Program-made: the position numbers and the translations under genes
Assembly: GCF_030811555.1 (NCBI RefSeq)
Contig: NZ_JAUSQZ010000001.1
Coordinates: 186,001-250,000, forward strand
Length of the DNA: 64,000 bases
Direction of reading: 5' to 3'
From: Kineosporia succinea
GTDB taxonomy: Bacteria; Actinomycetota; Actinomycetes; Actinomycetales; Kineosporiaceae
In this document: positions 44,488-52,600 of the stretch, piece by piece
Layout of the letters: each line of letters starts with the position of its first letter
How positions within the stretch are numbered: the first letter of the stretch is position 1
The notes under the pieces: generated by a model
Database searches by the model: none
Seen by the model: the letters and a program-made list of their open reading frames with translations, nothing else
What the model was told of the DNA's origin: nothing

Positions 44488-45794
44488 TTCGGTTGTGCCG
44501 CAGCGGCGAAGCGGTAGGCGTCGAGGTAGTTGCGGGCGTCGTACTGGGCCTGGGCCTTCCTCCTGAGGTCACCGTCCGGCGCCGTGGCCAGGGCCTTGTC
44601 GGCCTCCTGCCGGTAGCGCACGAGGGTGGTGTAGATCGTGCCGGCGATGCTGAGCTGGTCGGGGGTGTGGCCCTTCTCGATGACGCCCTGCTCGGAGAGC
44701 ACGGCGAGGTTGGCCGCGGCGACGGTGTCGTAGAAGAACGGGTCGTCGCTGTCGGTCCAGAAGTCGGTGGCCTCGTCGAAGTTGCGCAGCGAGTAGATGT
44801 CGTCGAACGTGCCGGCCAGTTCCTTGGCGGTGAGGTCGGTGCCGGTGTACGAGTTGAGGTAGTCGACGAAGCGGGCGGCCGTGGCCTCGGGGGCGTCCTG
44901 CATCTCGTCGACGAGGCGGTAGAGCACGCTGGTGAAGCGCAGCAGGGTCTCGAAGTTCTGCTCGGCGTAGTCGGTGGTGGTGACGAGACCGGAGTAGGTG
45001 AAGCGCAGGGGCACGGTGTCTTCGGAGGGCAGGTTGTCGATGACCTGGCGCAGGTCGACGAGGGGTTCCCAGCCGTTCTGCTGCAGCTGCACGACGAAGC
45101 CGGCGGAGCTGGGCGAGAGGAAGTCGGCCCGGCCCGCGAACCCGGCCTTCACGATGTCGGGATTGGCGAGGAACTCGATGTCGACGTCCTTCTCGAGGTC
45201 GAGCCCGCCCGCCTCGGCCACGGTGTTGCGGAACAGTGGGCTGCCACCCTCGGTGCAGATCAGCTTCTGGCCCTTGAGCTGTCCCAGGACGGTCGTGAGG
45301 GCTTGCTCGAAGGTCTGCCCCCTGGACATCTCCTTCTTCACGGTCGTGTATTTACCCGTGGGCGCGACGATCCGGTAGACGTAGCTGACGTCGCTGACGG
45401 CGAAGCCGACGACGTTCCGCACGTTGTCGATCTGGTTGGCGACGGTCGGGATGTAGCCCCCGCCGAGCTCGACCTGGCCGTTGATCAGCGGGGCCAGGTT
45501 CATGAGCAGGTCCTGCTGGGCTCCGTAGGGCTCGGGGGTGATGGTGATGCCCACGTCGGAGTAGTGGCCGGCGTCGACGCCGGCCACGCCGAGCAGTTCG
45601 TCACCCCAGGGCGGGAAGGCCGCCTTGACGGAGACCGAGGGGATCGTGGTGCCGGGGGCGGCCAGGTCGGCGGACGGTGTGAACGACGCCCCGCCGGACC
45701 CCGACGACGAGGGCGCCTGGGCACACCCGGTGATCGTTCCGGCCAGTCCCGCGGTGATGGTGGCCAGCACCGCGCGGCGGCTGACGATGTTCAC
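44484..45794 (-). CDS. ABC transporter substrate-binding lipoprotein (NitT/TauT type)
   Basis: A 436-residue binding protein. The N-terminus has both a twin-arginine-like motif (SRRAVLATI) and a lipobox (TITGC), so it may be a Tat-exported lipoprotein. The mature part has the SsuA/NMT1-like fold (VSVKAAFPPWGDELLGVAGV, NLAPLINGQVELGGGYIPTV, GQKLICTEGGSPLFRNTVAE). Family members bind nitrate, sulfonates, taurine or thiamine precursors. The ligand here is not assigned. The GTG at 45794 follows GGGAGA. The upstream gap to 46063 is promoter space shared with the divergent M15-type gene. No riboswitch recognised there. Confidence 0.85.
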   Translation of the reverse strand: MNIVSRRAVLATITAGLAGTITGCAQAPSSSGSGGASFTPSADLAAPGTTIPSVSVKAAFPPWGDELLGVAGVDAGHYSDVGITITPEPYGAQQDLLMNLAPLINGQVELGGGYIPTVANQIDNVRNVVGFAVSDVSYVYRIVAPTGKYTTVKKEMSRGQTFEQALTTVLGQLKGQKLICTEGGSPLFRNTVAEAGGLDLEKDVDIEFLANPDIVKAGFAGRADFLSPSSAGFVVQLQQNGWEPLVDLRQVIDNLPSEDTVPLRFTYSGLVTTTDYAEQNFETLLRFTSVLYRLVDEMQDAPEATAARFVDYLNSYTGTDLTAKELAGTFDDIYSLRNFDEATDFWTDSDDPFFYDTVAAANLAVLSEQGVIEKGHTPDQLSIAGTIYTTLVRYRQEADKALATAPDGDLRRKAQAQYDARNYLDAYRFAAAAQPN

Positions 45795-46063
45795 GTGTCT
45801 CCCTGGTTCCGGGCCGGGTTCGCCGGCCGGCTGCTCCTGCCGGTGTGCAGCCATCTCAGCACCCCTGGTCGGGCCGCGTCGATGGCGGAACCGGACAAGT
45901 CCCCGATGTCGATCTTGTTGTGTCGCCTGAACTTTCACGAGTGACCCGATTCACAGTCGGAGGCGGATCCCGTGGTGACACAGAGTCATTCGACATACTC
46001 ACAGTCCATTCACGGCAAAGAACCGCGGTGATGACGTTGCCAGCGCAACGACCGGAACGAATC

Positions 46064-47077
46064 ATGTCTCCCGTGACCCCCGACGACTCGACGACCACTG
46101 ACGACAAGCCGCGGCTCATCCACACCGACGTCCCGGACAGTATTGACGGCCTGGATTCCGCCGTTCCCGGCGTGCCGACCGCCCGCACCGCGCCCGCTGC
46201 CCCAACGGACGAGCCGGGCCGGGCCCCCGTCAGCGACGACGACCCGGACGCGAACGACCGCAACCCCTTCTCCCCGCGGTCCGACGTCTCCGGCGACGCG
46301 ATCGGCCTGGAACTCGGCCTGCCCGCCGACCAGCCCGTGGACAAGGGCACCCAGGCCGGTGACGACCTCTACCTGCCGCTGTCCACCGAACGCGCGGCCG
46401 CCATCGCGGCGCAGCCCGCCCTGGTCCCCCCGCCCGTAGCGTCTGCCGGCATCTCCCCCGCCGCGGCCCCGAGGCCGGCGTCCGCGTCGCTGTCGTCGAC
46501 CGAGCTGACCCGGCGTCTGCGGGCGATCGGGTTCCGGATCCGCAGCACCGGTGAGCAGGAGCAGGCGGTGCGGGCGTTCAAGACGGGCTGGTTCAAGCTC
46601 GGTCCGTCGCTCATGGACGGCAGCGTCGCCAACAGCATCATGGGCCCCCGGGCGAGCCAGGCGATCGACAAGGCCTACCAGCGGCACCTCGACGGCCTGA
46701 CCACCATGTCGCCGCACTTCTCGTTCTCGGACACCAGCTGCAGGTGCGGTGGCACCTTCACCGACTGCCGACGGATCTGGCCGACCCGCCAGTCGGTCAT
46801 CGCCGCCGAGCAGCTGCGGGCCGAGTTCTTCCCGGCCGGCCTGACCGTCTCGACCTGGTGCCGCTGCACCGGCCACAACCACGCGGTCGGGGCAGCCGTG
46901 TCGTCCCGTCACCTGAAGGGCGACGCGATCGACATCCCGGCCACGGTCTCCCCGGACAAGATCGAGGGCCTCGAGCTCTACACCGGCATCGGCGTGAACC
47001 GCGCGAACGGAAACGTCCGCCACCTGGACCTCCGCCACGGCCACCCCCTCGTGCCCACCGCCTGGTACTACGCCTGA
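46064..47077 (+). CDS. M15-type (YcbK/DUF882-like) zinc peptidase with long disordered N-terminus
   Basis: A 337-residue protein. Residues 1-140 are Pro/Asp/Ala-rich and disordered. A helical segment (LRAIGFRIRSTGEQEQAVRA, then FKTGWFKLGPSLMD) resembles a peptidoglycan-binding unit. The C-terminal domain has the M15-type pattern: GHNHAVGAAVSSRHLKGDAI with the zinc His and Asp, followed by a last His in NGNVRHLDLRHG. Four extra cysteines lie in SCRCGGTFTDC and WCRC. No signal peptide is seen, so how it reaches the wall, if it does, is unclear. The ATG at 46064 is used; an ATG at 46031 is also in frame. Confidence 0.65.
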   Translation: MSPVTPDDSTTTDDKPRLIHTDVPDSIDGLDSAVPGVPTARTAPAAPTDEPGRAPVSDDDPDANDRNPFSPRSDVSGDAIGLELGLPADQPVDKGTQAGDDLYLPLSTERAAAIAAQPALVPPPVASAGISPAAAPRPASASLSSTELTRRLRAIGFRIRSTGEQEQAVRAFKTGWFKLGPSLMDGSVANSIMGPRASQAIDKAYQRHLDGLTTMSPHFSFSDTSCRCGGTFTDCRRIWPTRQSVIAAEQLRAEFFPAGLTVSTWCRCTGHNHAVGAAVSSRHLKGDAIDIPATVSPDKIEGLELYTGIGVNRANGNVRHLDLRHGHPLVPTAWYYA

Positions 47078-47157
47078 CCCATGCCACCCGACCGGCCCCG
47101 GCCTACCCGCCCTGACCCGATCGGCCAGCCCCACCGGACCAGGCTCGACCTACCGGG

Positions 47158-47490
47158 CCCGACCTACCCGGCCCCCACCGGACAGAGCCCGACCCACCCC
47201 GCCCTACCCAACCGGGCCCGACCTCCCCGCCCCACATCGGACCAAGCCCGACCCACCCCGCCCAACCGGGCCCGACCTCCCCGGCCCACACCGGACCGAG
47301 CCCGACCTACCCCGCCCTACCCAACCGGGCCCGACCCACCCCGCGCCCCACCAAACCGGGCCCGACCTCCCGCCCCACACCGGACCAAGCCCTACCCACC
47401 CCGCCCCACCCAACCGGGCCCGACCTCCCCGCCCCACACCGGACCAAGCCCTACCCACCCCGCCCCACCCAACCGGGCCCGACCTACCGG
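47158..47490. repeat. About 59-base minisatellite with G-quadruplex potential
   Basis: Five or so degenerate copies share the core GGGCCCGACCTCCCCGCCCC and CACCGGACCAAGCCC. The last two copies (47353-47411 and 47412-47470) are nearly identical. On the minus strand each of these reads GGGTGGGGCGGGGTGGGTAG, five G-runs with one-base loops (47390-47411 and 47449-47470), a textbook G-quadruplex motif. Confidence 0.8.
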
Positions 47491-47629
47491 CCGCACCTGT
47501 CCCACCTCGACTCGACTCGCCCCAGCGCCGGCCCCGGCCCCGGCCCCGGCCCGACCAGGCCGGGGCAGCTCGGTCAGGCTCCGATATGTCTGCGCGTCGG
47601 CAGCACGTCGCTTGATGACCGGCGGGCGT

Positions 47630-47673
47630 GATCCTGGTTCTTTCGATTATCGATAATCGAAAGAACCAGGATC
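47630..47673. repeat. 44-base perfect palindrome
   Basis: The left arm starts GATCCTGGTTCTTTCG and the centre is ATTATCGATAAT. Both 22-base arms match without a mismatch or spacer. The centre is A+T-rich, in contrast to its surroundings. Confidence 0.9.
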
Positions 47674-47714
47674 CCAGCTGAGCACCACGGAGCGACAGCT
47701 ACGAGCCCGGTCGC

Positions 47715-47762
47715 TGAAATACCGCAGGGCCGAGGAGTTCTCCTCGGCCCTGCGGTATTTCA
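47715..47762. terminator. Strong hairpin with 23-base perfect arms
   Basis: The arms start TGAAATACCGCAGGGCCGAG and are exact complements around a two-base loop. The AAATA/TATTT ends give short T runs in both directions. A bidirectional terminator between the M15-type and M4 genes. Confidence 0.8.
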
Positions 47763-47943
47763 TGGTGTTCGGGCAGTGGCTGCCCCATGGGACCCACACC
47801 ATGCGGGGCCAGCGTGGAGCCCAGTCGGAGGGGCGGGTGCTTTCGTCGCTCCCGCCGGCGCGCCTCTGGTTGCCCCGCCTCCGTTCACTCGCTCTGTTTC
47901 ACCCCAGCGACGGGCTCGGCGTTGCTCGCCACGGCGGCGTCCC

Positions 47944-49338
47944 TCACCTCGGCCCCGGGTTCGCCTCCGGGTCGGCCGCAGAGTTGGCCTCTGAGGCGGC
48001 CCCCGAGTTGGGCGCCGAGTTGGGCGCCGTGTTGGGCGCCGTGTTGGACGCCGTGTTGGACGCCGAGTTGGACGCCGAGTTGGACGCCGAGTTGGCCCCC
48101 GAGTTGGCCCCCGAGTTGGCCCCCGAGTTGGATGCTGTCTTGGCCGCTGTGTTGGCCAGGGGGCTGAGCACGGCGGTGGCCTCGGAGTCGGCCCCGGCTC
48201 CCCCACCGGATCCCGACTCGAGGTGGGTCAGGTCGACGACGGTGACCGGGGCGTCTTCAGGCAGTTGCACCGTGACCTCGACGGCCACGCCGGCCCAGGC
48301 GGCCAGGACGACGGCGGCCTCTTCGGCACCGAACAGGGCGTTCGCCTGGGACACCGTGATGGCGGCGAACTCGGCGAACGTGGCCGTGGTGCTGAGCTGC
48401 GGGTCGGACAGCGCCGCGAACCAGATGGGGCCGGCCTTCTCCCAGGCGTAACCACCGAGGCCGGTCGCGGCCAGGTAGAACGCCCGGTTGGGGATGCCCG
48501 AGTTCACGTGGACGCCACCGTTGTCGTCGTCCATCTCGACGTAGTCGGCCATCGTGGCGGGTTGAGGGTCTTTGCCGAGATCGGGGTCGTCGTAGGCGGT
48601 TCCGGGGTCTTTCATCGAACGCAGCGCCACCCCCCGCACGCCCTCGGCCAGCAGCCCGGCACCGATCAGCCAGTCGGCCTCCGGTGCGGTGGGCCGGGGC
48701 TCGGCGGCGTACTGCTTGACGAGCACACCGAACACGTCGGACATCGACTCGTTGAGCGCGCCGGACTGCCCCTCGTAGACCAGGTCACGCACGGAACCGG
48801 TGACGCCGTGGGCGAGTTCGTGCCCGATCACGTCGAGCGAGACGGTGAACCGGTTGAACACCCGGCCGTCACCGTCGCCGAACACCATACGGGAACCGTC
48901 CCAGAAGGCGTTGTCGTAGTTGCGGCCGTAGTGCACGGTCGCGTCGAGCGGGAGGCCGGCGCCGTCGATCGAGTTACGCCCGAAAACCTCCTGCCAGAAG
49001 GTGAACGTGGCGCCGAGACCGTCGTAGGCCTCGTTGACAGTGACGTCGGCAACCGGCTCGTCGCCCTCGCGCCGCACCTCGGTGCCGGGCAGCTGCTGGC
49101 GGTTCTCGGCATCGGACACCGTGCGGTTCGCCGTGGTGTCGGCGGCCTCGAGGGCCGTGGCGGTGCGGGCGACCGGACGTGTGAGACGTGCGGCTCGCAA
49201 CCGGCGGTCGACGGCCAGGTCGGCCCGGGCCGCCTCGCGCAGATCGCCGGGACCGTGCTCGGCCAGGTGCTCGAGCATGTACGGCGGAAGAACGTGGTGC
49301 AGGCCAAGACTCGCGACGGCTCGTTCGGACGGGTTCAT
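47944..49338 (-). CDS. Protealysin-like M4 metallopeptidase with repetitive Asn/Ser/Ala tail
   Basis: A 464-residue thermolysin-family zinc protease. The first about 50 residues (LHHVLPPYMLEHLAEHG) form the short protealysin-type propeptide, and there is no signal peptide, so it is probably made as a cytoplasmic precursor. The catalytic domain has VIGHELAHGV (zinc site and Glu), GALNESMSDVFGV (third ligand) and GGVHVNSGIPNRAFYLAATG. From about 400 comes a tail of eleven four-residue repeats (NSGA, NSAS, NTAP), absent from typical protealysins. ATG 49338 has GGGGGAG upstream. A GTG at 49362 overlapping the preceding stop is an alternative. Preceded by a gene for an emfourin-type inhibitor. Confidence 0.88.
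   Translation of the reverse strand: MNPSERAVASLGLHHVLPPYMLEHLAEHGPGDLREAARADLAVDRRLRAARLTRPVARTATALEAADTTANRTVSDAENRQQLPGTEVRREGDEPVADVTVNEAYDGLGATFTFWQEVFGRNSIDGAGLPLDATVHYGRNYDNAFWDGSRMVFGDGDGRVFNRFTVSLDVIGHELAHGVTGSVRDLVYEGQSGALNESMSDVFGVLVKQYAAEPRPTAPEADWLIGAGLLAEGVRGVALRSMKDPGTAYDDPDLGKDPQPATMADYVEMDDDNGGVHVNSGIPNRAFYLAATGLGGYAWEKAGPIWFAALSDPQLSTTATFAEFAAITVSQANALFGAEEAAVVLAAWAGVAVEVTVQLPEDAPVTVVDLTHLESGSGGGAGADSEATAVLSPLANTAAKTASNSGANSGANSGANSASNSASNSASNTASNTAPNTAPNSAPNSGAASEANSAADPEANPGPR
48002..48133. repeat. Eleven 12-base repeats in the M4 protease gene
   Basis: Plus-strand unit GCCGAGTTGGAC with variants encodes the NSGA/NSAS/NTAP tail in frame. The copies are similar enough to allow slippage. 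Confidence 0.85.
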
Positions 49339-49358
49339 CTGCTCACTCCCCCTGTGAC

Positions 49359-49652
49359 TCACGAGTAGGACGACAGCAGCTCGATCAGCGCGCCCAGCGC
49401 CGGGTCTGCGAAGGGCTCCGCGACCTTCACTGTGTGACGGGTGGATCCGTCGTGCACGGACAGTTCGTAGACGAAGCGGTCGCCCGCCCGCGGTGGCTCC
49501 GCGGGACGCCCCACGATCTCGTCGACCCGGGCCTCCCGGACCGCCGACTCGACCCGCTCAGCCTCGCCTTTCGGCAGCGTACTCGTGTCCACCGACATTT
49601 TCGGCCGGGCCAGGCCCGCGAATCCTCCGCTGCGCCGCAGGGTGACGAGCAT
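49359..49652 (-). CDS. Emfourin-like protease inhibitor
   Basis: A 97-residue protein. The N-terminus MLVTLRRSGGFAGLARPKMS carries the SGGFAG motif of emfourin (M4in), the cognate inhibitor of protealysin. The rest (DRFVYELSVHDGSTRHTVKV, ADPALGALIELLSSY) fits that small beta-rich family, though it is slightly shorter than the usual about 115. The ATG has GAGGA upstream. The downstream neighbour is a protealysin-like protease in the same operon, which strongly supports the assignment. The inhibitor gene comes first, so it is translated before its target. Confidence 0.85.
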   Translation of the reverse strand: MLVTLRRSGGFAGLARPKMSVDTSTLPKGEAERVESAVREARVDEIVGRPAEPPRAGDRFVYELSVHDGSTRHTVKVAEPFADPALGALIELLSSYS

Positions 49653-49773
49653 CGTGACGTCCTCTCGGTTCTCCCGGAACGGACAGCCGGCATCGCGACC
49701 GGCACCACCATGATCCATGCGATCGCCGTGCGGCGCGCATCGTCGGGGCGGTCGGCACGCACCCTCGCAGAAC

Positions 49774-51186
49774 TCAGTCGCGCTGCGGAACCTCGGGCTC
49801 GTGCGGTTCGCGGGCCTCGGGAACCGCCGGAGCACGGCCGTCACCACTGCTGGAGAGCGCAGCGTCTTCGCCGGCCCCGGGGGCCGGCTGAGTGCGCCGT
49901 GGAGTACCGGCCGCGTCTTCGGTCAGACCGGCATCAGCACCGCCACCGGCCCCGGCACCACCCCCGGCACCACCCCGCAACGACCGCCCCGGCCCGGAGT
50001 CGCCCGCCGTCGAGGAGGGGCTCGGCTCGTCCGGCGACGACGCGCTGTCGGACGACTCGCCGTCAGCCGCCCCCTGCGCCCGCAGCGTCTCCTTGGCCTG
50101 GGCCCGCGCGACCCGTCGGCGGCGCTTGGCCGTGGCGTTCTGGCCGTCGTGCTCGAAGCCCACGTCGACCCACTCGAAATCCTTGGTGCGCTGGGCCCGG
50201 GCGTAGCTGCGGTAGGCGCGCTGGTCGGCCTCGGTGAGGTCGACGTCGTCGGTGAACGGCGTGAGCAACGTGCGCGGGTACAGGTGACGCACCCGCACCA
50301 CGTTGGCCTCGGCGCAGATCAGCAGAGCCACGACGGCCAGATAGATCCACGCGATGAGGCCCAGGACGATCGCGAACACCCCGTTCGTGGCGTCGGCGTG
50401 ACGCACCACGCTGCCCACGTAGACCGTGCCGAACTGCTGCAGCGCCTGCCACACCACGGCCGCCGCGATGGCCCCGGGCAGCACGTCACGACGGGCCAGC
50501 TTGCGCGTGGTGCCCCAGCGGAACAGGAAGATGAAGAAGACCGTGATGAGCCCGATGCCGACCAGGGCCGAGACCACCCGCAGGATCTCGTTGAAGTTGA
50601 TCAGGTCGGCGAAGCCGTTGACGTTCGTGCCGATGCTGCCCAGGCTGCCGGTGACGATGAAGGTCAGGCCACCGACCGCGAGCAGGAACAGGCTGCGCAG
50701 CCGCGCCGCGATCGGGTTCGGCCGCCGGTTGCGCGGCACCGCCCACATCGTGTTCATCGCGTTCTGCGTGGCATTGGCGATACCGAGCGCACCGTAGAGC
50801 GAACCGATCAGGCCGATCGCCACCGCCGTCGCACTGCCCCGCAGACCCTGGGGATCGCCCAGCTGGTCACCGATCACCGGGAACTGACGCAAGGCGGAGT
50901 CGAGGATCTCCTGCTGCAGGGTCTCGTTGTCCTGCAGGATGAAACCCAGCACCGAGGCCAGCAACAGCAGCAGCGGGAACACCGACAGAAAGCCGTAGTA
51001 GGTGATCAGCGCCGCCAGGTAACCACCCTGGTCGTCGAAGAACTTGTAGACGACCGCGATCGGGAAGCCGAGGACCGGGTGCTCCTGCTGGAACCGGTCG
51101 AGCCGGTCGTGCACCTTCTCGGCCTGGCGGCCGGCCTGCTTCGCCCCCCGCGCCGCGCGTCTGGTCGCCCGCCTCGTCACCGACAC
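49774..51186 (-). CDS. YihY/BrkB-family inner membrane protein
   Basis: A 470-residue protein with six membrane helices between about 45 and 305 (GGYLAALITYYGFLSVFPLL, LYGALGIANATQNAMNTMWA, LPGAIAAAVVWQALQQFGTV). These match the YihY/BrkB family (once annotated as RNase BN), whose transport or other role is unknown. The N-terminus is basic. The last about 150 residues are a disordered Ser/Gly/Pro/Asp tail (GGAGGGAGAGGGADAG). It lies upstream of the emfourin gene on the same strand with a 121-base gap. One of two family members in the window. Confidence 0.9.
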   Translation of the reverse strand: MSVTRRATRRAARGAKQAGRQAEKVHDRLDRFQQEHPVLGFPIAVVYKFFDDQGGYLAALITYYGFLSVFPLLLLLASVLGFILQDNETLQQEILDSALRQFPVIGDQLGDPQGLRGSATAVAIGLIGSLYGALGIANATQNAMNTMWAVPRNRRPNPIAARLRSLFLLAVGGLTFIVTGSLGSIGTNVNGFADLINFNEILRVVSALVGIGLITVFFIFLFRWGTTRKLARRDVLPGAIAAAVVWQALQQFGTVYVGSVVRHADATNGVFAIVLGLIAWIYLAVVALLICAEANVVRVRHLYPRTLLTPFTDDVDLTEADQRAYRSYARAQRTKDFEWVDVGFEHDGQNATAKRRRRVARAQAKETLRAQGAADGESSDSASSPDEPSPSSTAGDSGPGRSLRGGAGGGAGAGGGADAGLTEDAAGTPRRTQPAPGAGEDAALSSSGDGRAPAVPEAREPHEPEVPQRD

Positions 51187-51328
51187 CGTCCGTCACGCCC
51201 CTTCCGACGGTCGCGTGCCGTCCGCCTCCCCACCGGCCGTCGCCCGGCCGGGGAGATCAGCATGCCCGTGCGCAGCGCGGACGGCACCCCGGAGACGGAC
51301 CTGCCGGAAGTATGACGCGTTTCGCCCG

Positions 51329-52174
51329 CTACTCCATCTCCATGTGCTTGCGGGCCAGTTCGTCGCCCAGCTCCACGGCCGCCAGCAGCAGGGCCATGCC
51401 CTCTTCCTCACGATCGGTGGCCCGCAGCAGGAGCGCCAGGTTGAGACGGCAGTTCGCATCGCCCAGGCTCAGGCCCATGCGGTAGGCGGACTCCGCGGCC
51501 TCGGAGTTGTCGGCCACCTCGTAGAGCAGGTTGCCCATCGGCAGGAAGCACTCGACCTCGAGCGCCTCGGTGCCGGCCCGGAGCACCGCGAGCGCCTCGG
51601 GGGCCCGGCCCTGCTCGAGGTACATCTCGGCCAGCGGCGGACGGGTCGGCGGGTAGAGGTGCAACGCCCGCTCGAGCAGACCCTCGGCCTCGCGCGCCCG
51701 TTCCTCTTCCCACAGCCGCACACCCAGCACACCGGCGGCCAGGTCGCTGCCCCGGTTCACGGCCGCGCGCAGCAGCTCGAACGACTCGATGCGGTGCCCG
51801 CGGTCGCTGAGGATCCAGCTGGCGCCGATCGCGCCCTTGGCGTCACCCTCGGCCCAGGCCTGCTGGTAGGCCTCGAACGCGGCGTCGACATCGCCCAGGT
51901 CTTCGAGGGCACGGCCCAGGCTGTAGGCCGCACCCCGCTCACCCGCGGCCAGCGCCGCGCCGAACGCCTCGACCGCGTCGGCGCGCCGGCCGAGCTGCAT
52001 GTAGGTGTTGCCGAGGTTCAGCTGGGCGGTGCCGTCGCCGTGCAGGGCGGCGGCACCGAAGAGGCGCAGGGCCTCACGGACGTGACCACGATCGGCCGCG
52101 GCGCACCCCGCTCGGACGAGGGCGTCGGGTTCGACGGGATCACTGCATTCACTGGTACTCGCGGGCTGCGTCAT
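51329..52174 (-). CDS. TPR/Sel1-like repeat protein
   Basis: A 281-residue all-helical protein built from about seven 34-36-residue repeats (EALRLFGAAALHGDGTAQLN, DAVEAFGAALAAGERGAAYS, EALAVLRAGTEALEVECFLP). Such solenoids bind partner proteins. No catalytic domain or signal peptide is visible. The ATG follows AGGAG six bases upstream. The partner is unknown. It precedes the YihY gene on the same strand by 142 bases. Confidence 0.78.
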   Translation of the reverse strand: MTQPASTSECSDPVEPDALVRAGCAAADRGHVREALRLFGAAALHGDGTAQLNLGNTYMQLGRRADAVEAFGAALAAGERGAAYSLGRALEDLGDVDAAFEAYQQAWAEGDAKGAIGASWILSDRGHRIESFELLRAAVNRGSDLAAGVLGVRLWEEERAREAEGLLERALHLYPPTRPPLAEMYLEQGRAPEALAVLRAGTEALEVECFLPMGNLLYEVADNSEAAESAYRMGLSLGDANCRLNLALLLRATDREEEGMALLLAAVELGDELARKHMEME

Positions 52175-52600
52175 CGGGGGCTCCTTCTTTACCTTCGTTA
52201 CCGTGTTCGGCCGGGAGTGCCCCGAAGGCAAACGTGACTCGCGACACGCTCCGGCAGAACAACATTCGTACATACAAGAGGTTCTTAAGCAGTCAGATGC
52301 CGTTCAACCGCCCTGATTCGGACCTCCCCGGCACAGGTCTCGCCCTGGCCCTCCATCAACTCCTTGTGGCTCGCTGCACGGTGACCACCTGTCTTGCAGC
52401 ACTTTTCAGCACCTTCCGAGACGTCGGCACCTCCGATACTAAGCGCCCCCGCCGACAACTTCACCCCTGGAATCGAGATCTGTGGATAACTCGCGGGTCG
52501 TATCGGTCGGCCCCGGCGTGTCGGCAAATCATCGACAGGACAAGCCATCTCGACACCGATCAATGCAACTCTGGACATAGAGGCGCCCGGACCGGCGGCG
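52175..52600. other. 426-base gene-free region of unusually low G+C
   Basis: No convincing gene. A 97-codon frame on the minus strand (52285-52578) lacks third-position G/C preference. Base composition is visibly richer in A and T than the surroundings, with a TTCTTAAG/TACATACAAG stretch near 52260-52290. It contains the promoter of the TPR gene. A small RNA or a remnant of foreign DNA is possible. Confidence 0.4.

Larger units (their letters stand above)
47078..47943. other. 866-base gene-free convergent region
   Basis: Both flanking genes end here. The stretch contains, in order, an extremely C-rich (plus strand) tandem repeat, a 44-base perfect palindrome and a 23-base-arm hairpin, each listed separately. 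Open frames across the repeat on either strand encode only Pro/Arg/Thr or Gly/Trp-rich low-complexity sequence and are not supported as genes. Confidence 0.7.

Noticed and set aside
47158-47490. Possible CRISPR array
   Set aside because: The units are head-to-tail degenerate copies with no unique spacers, and no cas genes are near.
47081-47656. A Pro/Thr/Arg-rich frame across the C-rich repeat
   Set aside because: It has no ribosome binding site and only reflects the tandem repeat. The opposite Gly/Trp-rich frames are equally artificial.
52285-52578. A 97-codon minus-strand frame
   Set aside because: It has no third-position G/C preference or ribosome binding site, and runs through the promoter area of the TPR gene.
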